64,000 bases of DNA from Acidovorax sp. CF316 (GCF_000276605.1 NZ_AKJX01000097.1:42062-106061); one strand, 5' to 3'; shown: positions 52,747 to 62,095, numbered from the stretch's first letter. Numbers and translations: made by a program. The notes: a model not told the origin generated them from the sequence alone.

Positions 52747-53193
52747 ATGAACCGCTGCACCCCTGCCCCGACCTCCACCACCCGCCAGGGCCGATCCCTG
52801 CGCAGCCTGGCCGCCGCCGGCCTGGCCGCACTGCTGTGCTCCGCCGCCCCGGTACAGGCCCAGCAGGTGCCCGGCGGCATGGGCGAAATGCGCAATTTCC
52901 CCGACGCCTCCCTGCGCGGCAACCTGACCGTGCTGGCAGGCTCGCAGGCCACGCTCAACGGCAACCCCATCCGCATGGCGCCGGGCATGCGCCTGTTCAC
53001 GCCGCAGAACACGCTGGTCATGCTGCACACAGTGCAGGGCCAGACCTTCAAGGTCAACTACCTGGTCGAGAACAGCACGGGCATGCTGCTGTCGGCCTGG
53101 ATCCTGACCCAGGGCGAAGCCGCCCAGCCGCGCAAGGGCGCGGACGGCATCCAGTTCAACTTCCGCACCGAGTCGGACCCGGTCAAGAAATAA
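52747..53193 (+). CDS. secreted hypothetical protein
   Basis: Not assigned to a named family. The 148-residue product has a Sec signal peptide ([23 protein letters not shown], cut near residue 38) and a mature part of about 110 residues without cysteines. It is beta-rich by eye: [20 protein letters not shown], then [20 protein letters not shown] and MLLSAWILT. The repeated short strands suggest a small periplasmic barrel or sandwich. ATG 52747 begins the signal peptide; a start nine codons upstream is not needed. It lies between tRNA-Met and miaB on the same strand. The role is unknown but the gene call is good. Confidence 0.75.
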   Translation: MNRCTPAPTSTTRQGRSLRSLAAAGLAALLCSAAPVQAQQVPGGMGEMRNFPDASLRGNLTVLAGSQATLNGNPIRMAPGMRLFTPQNTLVMLHTVQGQTFKVNYLVENSTGMLLSAWILTQGEAAQPRKGADGIQFNFRTESDPVKK

Positions 53194-53297
53194 GCCGGAT
53201 ACCGGCGGCCCCACAAGGCCACCCACCGCCCCGCCCTGCCCCCAGCGGCCGCCCCACGCGCGCCGCCGCATCCCCATTCGGACACGAGATTCACGCC

Positions 53298-54638
53298 ATG
53301 GCCAAAAAAGTCTTCATCAAAACCTTCGGCTGCCAGATGAACGAGTACGACTCGGACAAGATGGCCGACGTGCTCCACGCGGCACAGGGCTACGAGCCCA
53401 CGCAGAACGCCGAGGAGGCCGACCTGATCCTGTTCAACACCTGCTCGGTGCGCGAGAAGGCGCAGGAGAAGGTATTCAGCGACCTGGGCCGCTTCAAGCA
53501 CCTGAAAGCACGCGGCGTGAAGATCGGCGTGGGCGGCTGCGTGGCCAGCCAGGAGGGCGCCGAGATCATCAAGCGCGCGCCCTACGTGGACGTGGTCTTC
53601 GGCCCCCAGACCCTGCATCGCCTGCCCGAGCTGCTGAACCAGCGCGAGCGCCTGGACCGCCCGCAGGTGGACATCAGCTTTCCCGAAATCGAGAAGTTCG
53701 ACCACCTGCCTCCGGCGCGGGTCGAGGGCGCGAGCGCCTTCGTCTCCATCATGGAAGGCTGCAGCAAGTACTGCAGCTACTGCGTGGTGCCCTACACGCG
53801 CGGCGAGGAGGTCAGCCGCCCCTTCGACGACGTGCTGGTGGAAGTCGCGGGCCTGGCCGACCAGGGCGTCAAGGAGATCACGCTGCTCGGCCAGAACGTG
53901 AACGCCTACCTGGGCAAGATGGGCGGCACCGCCGAGATCGCCGACTTCGCGCTGCTATTGGAGTATGTGGCCGAGATCCCCGGGATCGAACGCATCCGCT
54001 ACACCACCAGCCACCCCAACGAGTTCACGCCGCGCCTGATCGCGGCCTACGCCAGCATCCCCAAGCTGGTCAACCACCTGCACCTGCCGGTGCAGCACGG
54101 CAGCGACCGCATCCTGATGGCCATGAAGCGCGGCTACACGGCCATGGAGTACAAGAGCACGGTGCGCAAGCTGCGCGCCATCCGCCCCGACCTGGCCATG
54201 AGCAGCGATTTCATCGTCGGCTTCCCCGGCGAGACCGAGGACGACTTCAACAAGATGATGAAGCTGATCGACGACATCCACTTCGACAACAGCTTCAGCT
54301 TCATCTTCAGCCCGCGCCCCGGCACGCCCGCCGCCGGCCTGCACGACGACACACCGCACGACGTGAAGCTGCGCCGCCTGCAGCACCTGCAGTCCGTGGT
54401 CAACGCCAACATCAAGTCCATCAGCGAAAGACGCGTGGGCACGGTGCAGCGCATCCTGGTGGAAGGCGCCTCCAAGCGCGACGCCACCGAGCTCATGGGC
54501 CGCACCGAGTGCAACCGCGTGGTCAACTTCGTGGGCCAGCCGCGCCTGGTGGGCCAGATGGTGGACGTGACCATCACCGAAGCCAAGGCCTACACCCTGC
54601 GCGGCGAGGTCCTGACCTACGAAACCGCTGCGGCCTGA
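53298..54638 (+). CDS. miaB: tRNA-2-methylthio-N6-dimethylallyladenosine synthase
   Basis: A 446-residue radical-SAM methylthiotransferase that modifies adenosine 37 in tRNAs reading U-starting codons. N-terminal UPF0004 cysteines C12, C49 and C81 hold the auxiliary cluster, the radical SAM triad is C155-x3-C159-x2-C162 ([13 protein letters not shown]), and a TRAM domain ends the protein ([20 protein letters not shown]). ATG 53298 ([20 protein letters not shown]) is exact for the family. It lies 16 bases before glrK on the same strand and may be co-transcribed with it, although the functions differ. High confidence. Confidence 0.97.
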   Translation: MAKKVFIKTFGCQMNEYDSDKMADVLHAAQGYEPTQNAEEADLILFNTCSVREKAQEKVFSDLGRFKHLKARGVKIGVGGCVASQEGAEIIKRAPYVDVVFGPQTLHRLPELLNQRERLDRPQVDISFPEIEKFDHLPPARVEGASAFVSIMEGCSKYCSYCVVPYTRGEEVSRPFDDVLVEVAGLADQGVKEITLLGQNVNAYLGKMGGTAEIADFALLLEYVAEIPGIERIRYTTSHPNEFTPRLIAAYASIPKLVNHLHLPVQHGSDRILMAMKRGYTAMEYKSTVRKLRAIRPDLAMSSDFIVGFPGETEDDFNKMMKLIDDIHFDNSFSFIFSPRPGTPAAGLHDDTPHDVKLRRLQHLQSVVNANIKSISERRVGTVQRILVEGASKRDATELMGRTECNRVVNFVGQPRLVGQMVDVTITEAKAYTLRGEVLTYETAAA

Positions 54639-54654
54639 GCTCACGGCAGCCCCG

Positions 54655-56118
54655 ATGGCGGACACCAGCACGGCGCCCCCCGCAGCCGATCCCGGCAGGA
54701 ACCGCCTGCATGGCCTGTCCTTCCAGCAACTGCTGCTGCTGGCCTTTCTGCTGATCGCGGGGCTGCTCGGCGCCAGCTCGCTGGGCGCCCTGTACTCGCT
54801 GGAACAGCTCATGGTGCAAAGCCGCGAGGGCGCCGTGCAGGCCACGCGCCTGAGCGCCGCCGCCCAGGCCCTGGGCCAGCGCGGGCAGACCATGGAGCGC
54901 GCGGCGCGGCAATCGCTGGTGCTGGGCGATGCGCAGCTGCGCCGCGGCTTCGACGACATCGCGCGCGACGCCCAGCAGACCCTGCAGCAGCTGCAGGAGG
55001 GCGGGCTTGCGGCCAGGCATGTGGCGCAGTGGCGCGCGCACCTGGCCACGGTGCAGTCGCTCATGGCAGCGCCGGCCGCCGTATCGCTGGAGAACGAACG
55101 CGCTGTAGCCGAGGAGTTCGCCTCGCTCGACACGCTGAACAACGCCATCGTGCAGGCCATGCAGGAGCTCAATGCCGAGCGCAACAGCGCCCTGCAGGCC
55201 AAGGTCGACGCCAGCCGCCGCGAGGTCACGCACCAGGTGGTGGGCGTGATCGTGCTGGCGCTGGTGCTGGCCCTGTCCTTCGGCATCTGGCTGGCGCGGC
55301 CGTTCAAGCGGCTCGAAGGGGCCATCCGCCTGCTTGGCGAGAACGACCTGGAGCAGCCCATCCAGATCAGCGGCCCGGCCGACGTGCGCCGTGTGGGCCT
55401 GCAGCTCGAATGGCTGCGTCTGCGCCTCCTGGAACTCGACTCGGACAAGGCGCGCTTTCTGCGCCATGTGTCGCACGAGCTCAAGACGCCCCTGGCCTCG
55501 ATGCGCGAGGGCGTGGCCTTGCTGCAGGACGGCGTGACCGGCGAGCTCAACCCCGGGCAGCAGGAGGTCGCGCAGATCCTGCACCACAACACGATCGTGC
55601 TGCAAAACGAGATCGAGGCGCTGCTGCGCTTCAACGCCGCCGCCTTCGAGGCCCGGCAACTGCACCGCCGCGACACCGACCTGCTGGCGCTGCTGGAGGC
55701 CCAGGTCGAATCGCAGCGCCTGCAGTGGCAGGCCCGCGGCCTGCGCGTGCTGGTGCAGGGCGCGCCCGTGTCGCTGGCGCTCGACGGCGACAAGATCGCC
55801 TCGGCCATCGGCAACCTGCTGTCCAATGCCATCCGCTTCTCGCCCAAGCAGGGCACGGTGCGCCTGTCGGTGTCCAAGGTGCCGGGCCGGGTGCGCATCG
55901 ACGTCGTCGACCAGGGCCCGGGCGTGGCCCCGGCCGACCGGCCCCATGTCTTCGAGCCCTTCTACCGCGGTGCGCGCCAGCCCGAGGATGCCGTGCGCGG
56001 CACCGGGGTCGGCCTGTCCATCGTCCAGGAATACATCGGCGCCCACGGCGGCCGGGTGGAACTGGTGGAAGATGGCGACCAATCCTTCTTTCGCATCGAA
56101 TTGCCCCATGCCTCCTAG
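54655..56118 (+). CDS. glrK: sensor histidine kinase GlrK (QseE)
   Basis: A 487-residue membrane sensor kinase. TM1 is at about 24-45 (QLLLLAFLLIAGLLGASSLG) and TM2 at about 194-214 (VVGVIVLALVLALSFGIWLA), enclosing a mostly helical periplasmic domain of about 150 residues. HAMP follows, then the H-box RHVSHELKTPLASM (H274), the N-box GNLLSNAIRFSP and the G-boxes VVDQGPGV and RGTGVGLSIVQEYI. Gene order kinase-lipoprotein-sigma-54 regulator is that of E. coli glrK-qseG-glrR, which identifies it. It overlaps the qseG-like gene by 11 bases. The signal is unknown; in enterobacteria it relates to cell-envelope state. Confidence 0.9.
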   Translation: MADTSTAPPAADPGRNRLHGLSFQQLLLLAFLLIAGLLGASSLGALYSLEQLMVQSREGAVQATRLSAAAQALGQRGQTMERAARQSLVLGDAQLRRGFDDIARDAQQTLQQLQEGGLAARHVAQWRAHLATVQSLMAAPAAVSLENERAVAEEFASLDTLNNAIVQAMQELNAERNSALQAKVDASRREVTHQVVGVIVLALVLALSFGIWLARPFKRLEGAIRLLGENDLEQPIQISGPADVRRVGLQLEWLRLRLLELDSDKARFLRHVSHELKTPLASMREGVALLQDGVTGELNPGQQEVAQILHHNTIVLQNEIEALLRFNAAAFEARQLHRRDTDLLALLEAQVESQRLQWQARGLRVLVQGAPVSLALDGDKIASAIGNLLSNAIRFSPKQGTVRLSVSKVPGRVRIDVVDQGPGVAPADRPHVFEPFYRGARQPEDAVRGTGVGLSIVQEYIGAHGGRVELVEDGDQSFFRIELPHAS

Positions 56119-56758
56119 CCTGTCCCCCTCCCGTGCAGCGCGGTGCCAGATCGGTGCGCTGGTGCTGGCACCCGCAGCGCTGCTGGCCGCCTGCATCCAC
56201 ACACCGCCCGCGGACAAGACACCGCCGGCCCCCGTGGCCGTGGTGGTGCCCGCGCCCCTGCCGGTGGCGCCACCGCCCGCCGAGCCGCCCCGCGAAGCCG
56301 CCTCGCAGGCCAGCGCGCCGGTGCCCGAGGTATCCCAGATCACCCAGGCGCTGGCCTATGCCGACCGCGTGCAGCGCATGCCCCCCGCCGAGCTGGGCCG
56401 CGAAATCGCCCGCCTGGGCGAGGCCGAGGACACGCTGGCCGCCAGCCCCTTGAACCTGGCGCTGGCACTGGCCCAGACACGCCAGCCCGTGGACACGGCC
56501 CGCGCCCTGGCGCAGGTGCAACGCCTGCTGGGCCACAACGACCCCGCCATGCAGCCCCTGCAGCCCCTGGCCCGCCTGCTGGAAGCGCGGCTGCTGCAGC
56601 AGCGCCGGCTGGAGGAGCAACTGGAGCGGCAGGCCCAGCAGCTGCGCGATGCCCAGCGCCGCACCGAGCAGCTCAACGAACGCCTGGAAGCCGTGCGCGC
56701 CATCGAGCGCAGCATGACCGCCCGGCCCCCCACCCCCACCGCCAGCGAGACCCGCTGA
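56108..56758 (+). CDS. qseG: QseG-like outer-membrane lipoprotein of the GlrKR system
   Basis: A 216-residue lipoprotein. Signal and lipobox are ALVLAPAALLAACIH (C29), followed by a long Pro/Ala/Val linker (about 30-70). A helical domain and C-terminal coiled coil (LLQQRRLEEQLERQAQQLRD, continuing to about 195) come next. In E. coli, QseG interacts with the GlrK sensor domain and stimulates it. The ATG at 56108 is inside the end of glrK, overlapping by 11 bases, and glrR starts three bases after its stop, so all three are coupled. Sequence similarity to enteric QseG is low by eye. The identification rests on position, lipobox and coiled coil. Confidence 0.8.
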   Translation: MPPSLSPSRAARCQIGALVLAPAALLAACIHTPPADKTPPAPVAVVVPAPLPVAPPPAEPPREAASQASAPVPEVSQITQALAYADRVQRMPPAELGREIARLGEAEDTLAASPLNLALALAQTRQPVDTARALAQVQRLLGHNDPAMQPLQPLARLLEARLLQQRRLEEQLERQAQQLRDAQRRTEQLNERLEAVRAIERSMTARPPTPTASETR

Positions 56759-56761
56759 ACC

Positions 56762-58195
56762 ATGCCTCCAACCAGCAAGCCATCCAGCGCCCCGGCCAGC
56801 GGCCAGCACCGCATCCTGGTGGTGGATGACGACGCCGACATGCTGCGCCTGCTCTCGCTGCGCCTGAAAGGCGCGGGCTACGAGGTGATCGCCGTGGGTT
56901 CGGCCGAGGCGGCGCTGGCCCAGCTCGAGATGGCACGGCCGCAGCTGGTGCTCAGCGACGTGCGCCTGCCCGGCAAGGACGGACTGGCCCTGTTCGACGA
57001 GGTGCGCGAGCGCCACCCCTCGCTGCCAGTGATCCTGCTGACCGCGCACGGCACCATCCCCGACGCGGTGGAGGCCACCTCGCGCGGCGTCTTCACCTAC
57101 CTGACCAAGCCCTACGACGGCAAGGACCTGCTCGAAAAAATCGGCCAGGCGCTGGCCCTGAGCGCCCCGGTGGTGGCCCAGGCGCATGCCAACGAAGCCT
57201 GGCGCACCGAGATCGTGAGCCGCTCCAACCGCATGACCGAGCTGCTGGCCGAGGCCTACATGGTGGCCCAGTCGGACGCCAGCGTGCTGCTGCTGGGCGA
57301 CAGCGGCGCCGGCAAGGAGCTGCTGGCCCAGGCCATCCACCGGGCCAGCCCGCGCGCGGCCAGGCCCTTCGTGGCGGTCAACTGCGGCGCCATCCCCGAG
57401 GCGCTGCTCGAATCCGAGCTGTTCGGCCACGTCAAGGGCGCGTTTACCGACGCGACCAGCAACCACAAGGGCCTGTTCCAGGCCGCGGAGGGCGGCACCC
57501 TGCTGCTCGACGAGATCGGTGACATGCCACCGGCCCTGCAGGTCAAGCTCCTGCGCGTGCTGCAGGAGCGGGCCGTGCGGCCCGTGGGGTCGAGCCAGTC
57601 CACGCCCATCGACGTGCGCATCATCTCGGCCACGCACCGCGACCTGGAGGCCGCGATGGCCACAGCCCAGTTCCGCGAGGACCTGTACTACCGCCTCAAC
57701 GTGGTGACGCTGGCGCTGCCCACGCTGGCCGAGCGGCGCGAGGACATCGCCCTTTTGGCCAACCACTTCCTGGACCGGCTGGCGCGCAAGTACGACAAGC
57801 GCCTGTCGGGCTTCGCGCCCGAGGCGCTCAAGGCCCTGACCACGGCCGCCTGGCCCGGCAATGTGCGCCAGCTGTTCAACGTGGTCGAGCAGGTGTGCGC
57901 GCTGTCCACCACGCCGCTGGTGCCGCTCACGCTGGTGCAGCGCGCGCTGCGCATCCCCTCGGCCCAGGTGCTGAGCTTTGCCGACGCACGCCAGCGCTTC
58001 GAGCGCGAGTACCTGGTGGGCCTGCTCAAGATGACCGATGGCAACGTGGCCGACGCCGCGCGCCTGGCCCAGCGCAACCGCACGGAGTTCTACCGGCTGT
58101 TGCAAAAGCATGCGCTGACACCCGGCCACTTCAAGAGCGACGCCACGCCGGACGAGGGCCTGGGCGATGACGTCGCCGATGAGCGACAGGAGTAA
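56762..58195 (+). CDS. glrR: sigma-54-dependent response regulator GlrR (QseF), with GAFTDA variant
   Basis: A 477-residue activator of sigma-54 RNA polymerase. The receiver domain (about 16-130) has phosphoacceptor D66 in LSDVRLPGKDG. The AAA+ domain has Walker A GDSGAGKE (179-186) and Walker B LLLDEIGD (247-254), and it ends in a Fis-type helix-turn-helix (NVADAARLAQRNRTEFYRLL). The sigma-54-contacting loop, normally GAFTGA, reads GAFTDA (226-231), so the fifth position is Asp. It follows glrK and qseG with short overlaps. A TGTC-N10-GACA site and a sigma-54 promoter lie directly downstream, before opgG, giving a probable target. Confidence 0.92.
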   Translation: MPPTSKPSSAPASGQHRILVVDDDADMLRLLSLRLKGAGYEVIAVGSAEAALAQLEMARPQLVLSDVRLPGKDGLALFDEVRERHPSLPVILLTAHGTIPDAVEATSRGVFTYLTKPYDGKDLLEKIGQALALSAPVVAQAHANEAWRTEIVSRSNRMTELLAEAYMVAQSDASVLLLGDSGAGKELLAQAIHRASPRAARPFVAVNCGAIPEALLESELFGHVKGAFTDATSNHKGLFQAAEGGTLLLDEIGDMPPALQVKLLRVLQERAVRPVGSSQSTPIDVRIISATHRDLEAAMATAQFREDLYYRLNVVTLALPTLAERREDIALLANHFLDRLARKYDKRLSGFAPEALKALTTAAWPGNVRQLFNVVEQVCALSTTPLVPLTLVQRALRIPSAQVLSFADARQRFEREYLVGLLKMTDGNVADAARLAQRNRTEFYRLLQKHALTPGHFKSDATPDEGLGDDVADERQE

Positions 58196-58236
58196 GTCGT
58201 TGATTTCAAAGGGATTGCCCAGAGTCGGCCATCCCC

Positions 58237-58256
58237 TTGTCGCTATCCGGCGACAA
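58237..58256. promoter_or_regulatory. predicted GlrR binding site (TGTC-N10-GACA)
   Basis: TGTC (58238-58241), ten bases, GACA (58252-58255). The palindrome extends to TTGTCGC / GCGACAA (58237-58243 and 58250-58256). This is the form described for GlrR sites at enterobacterial glmY. It sits 105 bases upstream of the sigma-54 promoter at 58350, a normal enhancer distance. Confidence 0.7.
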
Positions 58257-58349
58257 AAACCGGGCTTTTGGGGCTGTTTTGCTGCACCGCACATCTGCTT
58301 ACAGGCCACACAACGCCTAAGCCGTTGATACACAAGCGTTTTTTCAAGC

Positions 58350-58365
58350 TGGCACAGGGTTTGCC
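58350..58365 (+). promoter_or_regulatory. predicted sigma-54 (-24/-12) promoter of opgGH
   Basis: TGGCACAGGGTTTGCC matches the sigma-54 consensus TGGCAC(A/G)N4TTGC(A/T) except for the last base. GG (58351-58352) and GC (58363-58364) are ten bases apart, as required. The predicted start is near 58376, two bases before the opgG ATG. Confidence 0.7.
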
Positions 58366-58377
58366 CTATATGCCGGC

Positions 58378-59946
58378 ATGGATGCTGTCTTTCCTTTCTT
58401 TTCACGCCCCTTGCGCCGCAGTGCTGCGACCGTGCTGGCGCTGTCAGCCTTGCTGGCGGCCAGCGTGGCGCAGGCCCAGGCGTTCGATTTCGAGAGCCTG
58501 ACGAAGCTGGCACGCGAGCGCGCTGACAAGCCTTTCGTTGCTGCCAGCGACAAGCTGCCTGCCGATCTGGCCCAGCTCAACTACGACCAGGTGCGCGACA
58601 TCCGCTACAAGCCCGAGCGCGCCTTGTGGCGCGCCGAGAAGCTGCCCTTCGAGGCCATGTTCTTCCACCTGGGCCTGTACCAGACACAGCCGGTGCGCAT
58701 CCACGAGGTGACGCCCACCGGTACGCGCGACATCCCCTACAGCCGCGCCGACTTCGACTACGGCAAGAACACGGTGCAGCCCCAGGCCTGGGGCGACCTG
58801 GGCTTTGCGGGCTTTCGCCTGCACAACCACCTCAACGCGCCCGAGTACAAGGACGAACTGGCCGTGTTCCAGGGCGCGAGCTACTTCCGCGCGCTGGGCG
58901 CGGGCCAGCAGTACGGCCTGTCCGCCCGCGGCCTGGCCATCGACACGGTGGGCGGCAGCGGCGAGGAGTTCCCGCGCTTCACCGACTTCTGGCTGGCCAA
59001 GCCCGACGCCCAGGGCAAGCAGGTCGCCGTGTTCGCACTCCTCGACTCGCCCCGTGCCACCGGGGCCTACCGCTTCGACATCACGCCCGGGCCGCAGACG
59101 CTGACCACGGTGCGCGCGCGGGTCTTCGTGCGCGGCAATGCCGCCAAGCCCATCGGCACGCTGGGTGTGGCGCCGCTGACCAGCATGTTCTTCTTTGGCG
59201 AGAACCAGCCGCGCAAGCAGGACTTCCGCCCCGAGGTGCACGACTCGGACGGCCTGATGGTCGCCACCGGTGAAGGCGAGTGGCTGTGGCGCCCGCTGCA
59301 GAACCCGGGCAGCACGCTGGTGACTTCGTTCACCACCACCAACCCCAAGGGCTTCGGCCTGATGCAGCGCGACCGCCAATGGGCCAGCTACGAGGACGTC
59401 GAAGCCCGCTACGAGCGCCGCCCCAGCGCCTGGGTGCGCCCGCTGCACGACTGGGGCCCGGGCCGCGTGGAGCTGGTTCAGAACAACACCCCCGACGAAA
59501 CGCACGACAACATCGTCGCCTACTGGGTGCCGGCCAAGTTGCCAGCCCCCGGCACGCCGCTCGAGTTCTCGTACGAGCTCGGCTGGCAGGGCGACGAGCA
59601 GCAGCGCCCGCCGGGCAGCTGGGTCACGCAGTCGCGCCGCGGCATGGGCTTTTCCAAGCAGAGCGCCCAGGAGCTGCGCCAGCAGGTGCAGTACGTGGTC
59701 GATTTCACTGGCCCGGCGCTGGCGGCCCTGCCGGCCGATGCCGCCGTGAAGGCCGTCGTCACCGCCGACGCCAACGGCAAGGTTCTCGAAAACGCGGCCT
59801 ACCGCAACCCTGCCACCGGGCAGTGGCGCATGACCGTGCGCGTACAGCGCCAGCAGGCCGATCGCCCGATCGAGCTGCGCGCCTTCCTTCAACACGACAA
59901 CAACGCTGTGAGCGAAACATGGACGCACATCATTCTTCCCGAGTAA
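58378..59946 (+). CDS. opgG: glucan biosynthesis protein G (periplasmic)
   Basis: A 522-residue periplasmic protein needed to build or branch osmoregulated periplasmic glucans. The signal peptide is RRSAATVLALSALLAASVAQAQA. The MdoG domain starts at FDFESLTKLARERADKPF and covers the rest, with FGENQPRKQDFRPEVHDSDG and RPLQNPGSTLVTSF typical. Two starts are possible. ATG 58378 leaves a two-base leader from the predicted sigma-54 promoter and eleven extra residues. A TTG at about 58411 gives a standard signal peptide. Neither has a Shine-Dalgarno. It overlaps opgH by 28 bases. The upstream glrR and its predicted binding site suggest control by GlrR. Confidence 0.92.
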   Translation: MDAVFPFFSRPLRRSAATVLALSALLAASVAQAQAFDFESLTKLARERADKPFVAASDKLPADLAQLNYDQVRDIRYKPERALWRAEKLPFEAMFFHLGLYQTQPVRIHEVTPTGTRDIPYSRADFDYGKNTVQPQAWGDLGFAGFRLHNHLNAPEYKDELAVFQGASYFRALGAGQQYGLSARGLAIDTVGGSGEEFPRFTDFWLAKPDAQGKQVAVFALLDSPRATGAYRFDITPGPQTLTTVRARVFVRGNAAKPIGTLGVAPLTSMFFFGENQPRKQDFRPEVHDSDGLMVATGEGEWLWRPLQNPGSTLVTSFTTTNPKGFGLMQRDRQWASYEDVEARYERRPSAWVRPLHDWGPGRVELVQNNTPDETHDNIVAYWVPAKLPAPGTPLEFSYELGWQGDEQQRPPGSWVTQSRRGMGFSKQSAQELRQQVQYVVDFTGPALAALPADAAVKAVVTADANGKVLENAAYRNPATGQWRMTVRVQRQQADRPIELRAFLQHDNNAVSETWTHIILPE

Positions 59947-61949
59947 GCCCGTTGGAGCCCCTCGCCCTTGAAGACCATGGCACCGGTCGCACGCAGCGCA
60001 GCACGCTGCGCGAGGAGCGCCACCCCAACTCCATGACCGCGCCGCCGCTCAACCGCGGCTCCATGGTGCCCCTGCCCTGGCGCGGTTTCTGGAACAGCAT
60101 CGGCACCGCCTTGCTGCTGCGCCTGACCGGCCGCCCCGGCAGCGCCGCACCGGCCACCCCGGCCGGCCTGCAGCACGAGGCCTGGCAGGGTGCTGCCCAG
60201 CGCCGCCGCTGGACCTTTGCGCTGCTCACGGTGTTGAGCACCACGCTGGCCACGACCCTCTTCGCCGGAGTGCAGCCCGACTACGACAACGCCTGGCTGG
60301 GCTATGGCCAGATGGCGCTGTTCGCGCTGCTCTCGGCCTGGGTGGTCACCGGCTTCATGACCGGCATGATGGGTTTCTGGGTCATGCTGCGCGGCGACCG
60401 CCACGCGCTGTCGGCCAAAAGCGTGGCATCGCACACGCTCTCGCCCGATGCGCGCACGGCCATCATCATGCCGATCTGCAACGAGGACGTGGCGACCGTG
60501 TTCGCCGGCCTGCGCGCCACCTGCGAGTCGGTGGCGGCCACGGGCCACGGCACGACCTTTGACGTGTTCGTGCTGTCCGACAGCTACGACCCCGCGATTG
60601 CCAAGGCCGAGCGTGCCGCCTGGGAAGACCTGCGCAGCGCGCTGGCCGAGCATGCCCAGCAGCCTCAGGTGCAGGTGTACTACCGCCTGCGCACGCGCCG
60701 CAGCCACCGCAAGGCCGGCAACGTGGCCGACTTCTGCCGCCGCTGGGGCAAGGACTACCGCTACATGGTGGTGCTCGATGCCGACAGCGTGATGAGCGGC
60801 GACTGCATCGTCTCCATGGCCAAGCTGATGGAAGCCAACCCCAGCGCCGGCATCGTCCAGACCGCCACACAGGCCATCGGCCACGTCACGCTGCACGCGC
60901 GCGCACAGCAGTTCGCCTCGCGCGTCACCGGCCGACTGTTCACCCTGGGCATGCAGTACTGGCAACTGGGCGAGTCGCACTACTGGGGCCACAACGCCAT
61001 CATCCGCATGGAGCCGTTCATGCAGCACTGCGCGCTGGCGCCCATCGCGGGCAAGGGCGGTATGTCGGGCGGCATCATGTCGCACGACTTCGTCGAGGCC
61101 GCGCTGATGCGCCGCGCCGGCTACCACGTGTGGCTGGTATCCGACCTGGTCGGCAGCTACGAGCAGCAGCCGCCGGACCTGCTGGCCGAGCTGCAGCGCG
61201 ACCGCCGCTGGTGCCAGGGCAACCTGCAGAACGCCCGCCTGATGGCCGAGCCCGGCATCCATGCGGTGCACCGCTCGATGTTCGTGACCGGCGCCATGGC
61301 CTACCTCTCGGCCCCGCTGTGGCTGGCCTTCCTGACGCTGGGCACGGCCCTGTGGCTGTCGGGCGCGCCGGTGGTGGCCAACTGGCACATCCTGCCGGCC
61401 GAGCTGCTGGGCCTGTGGGGCTGGACGGTGTCCATGCTGTTCCTGCCGCGCATCCTGGGCGTGACCGCGGTCTTCATGCGCCGCGAGCAGGCGCAGTACG
61501 GCGGCGGCTGGAGCCTGGTCAAGAGCGCCGTGGTCGAGAGCGTGCTGGCCATCCTGCAGGCGCCCGTGCGCATGCTGGCCCACTCGCTGTTCGTGCTGCT
61601 GGCCATCACCGGTCTGGAGCTGCAGTGGAAGTCGCCCCCGCGCGAAGCCAATGCCGTGCCCTGGGGCCAGGCCACGCGCCAGCTCGCGCCCATGACCGCC
61701 GTGATCGCCCTGCTGGCCCTGGGCGTGGCCTTCGTCGACGGCAGCGCGCTGCTGTGGCTCATGCCCGTGGGCCTGCCGCTGGCGCTGGCCATTCCGCTGG
61801 CGGTGCTGACCAGCCAGATCGCGCTGGGCAAGGCGATGCGTGCGCAGCGCCTGCTGCTGATCCCCGAAGAGTCGTGGTCGCCACCGGTGCTGCGCCGCGC
61901 CTGGCTGCATGCCAGCCGCCTGGCACGGCCGGCCCTGCGGGCGGCATGA
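59919..61949 (+). CDS. opgH: glucan biosynthesis glucosyltransferase H
   Basis: A 676-residue inner-membrane GT2 glucosyltransferase that polymerises and exports the glucan backbone from UDP-glucose. Two N-terminal helices (FALLTVLSTTLATTLFAGV and MALFALLSAWVVTGFMTGM) precede the catalytic domain (about 150-430), with IIMPICNED, VLDADSVMSG and the (Q/R)xxRW motif QRDRRWCQGN. Several C-terminal helices follow. It is shorter than E. coli OpgH (847 residues) at both ends, lacking the long N-terminal region that regulates FtsZ in enterics. ATG 59919 overlaps the opgG end by 28 bases; ATG 60033 is an alternative. Confidence 0.92.
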   Translation: MDAHHSSRVSPLEPLALEDHGTGRTQRSTLREERHPNSMTAPPLNRGSMVPLPWRGFWNSIGTALLLRLTGRPGSAAPATPAGLQHEAWQGAAQRRRWTFALLTVLSTTLATTLFAGVQPDYDNAWLGYGQMALFALLSAWVVTGFMTGMMGFWVMLRGDRHALSAKSVASHTLSPDARTAIIMPICNEDVATVFAGLRATCESVAATGHGTTFDVFVLSDSYDPAIAKAERAAWEDLRSALAEHAQQPQVQVYYRLRTRRSHRKAGNVADFCRRWGKDYRYMVVLDADSVMSGDCIVSMAKLMEANPSAGIVQTATQAIGHVTLHARAQQFASRVTGRLFTLGMQYWQLGESHYWGHNAIIRMEPFMQHCALAPIAGKGGMSGGIMSHDFVEAALMRRAGYHVWLVSDLVGSYEQQPPDLLAELQRDRRWCQGNLQNARLMAEPGIHAVHRSMFVTGAMAYLSAPLWLAFLTLGTALWLSGAPVVANWHILPAELLGLWGWTVSMLFLPRILGVTAVFMRREQAQYGGGWSLVKSAVVESVLAILQAPVRMLAHSLFVLLAITGLELQWKSPPREANAVPWGQATRQLAPMTAVIALLALGVAFVDGSALLWLMPVGLPLALAIPLAVLTSQIALGKAMRAQRLLLIPEESWSPPVLRRAWLHASRLARPALRAA

Positions 61950-61979
61950 TCAAAGTGTGACAAATGCCACACAAACACG

Positions 61980-62006
61980 AAGCCGGTGCATGCACCGGCT
62001 TTTTTC
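61980..62006 (+). terminator. rho-independent terminator after opgH
   Basis: Perfect stem AGCCGGTGCA/TGCACCGGCT (61981-62000, essentially without loop in duplex form), followed by TTTTTC. It lies 31 bases after the opgH stop and closes the glrK-opgH region. Confidence 0.88.
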
Positions 62007-62095
62007 TTGTCCGCTACCCATTCGATAGCACCTGATGCTGGCTGGCCGTGAATGACAACGGAACCAGCGGCTTGGCCAGTCACCCAAACAGGCGC

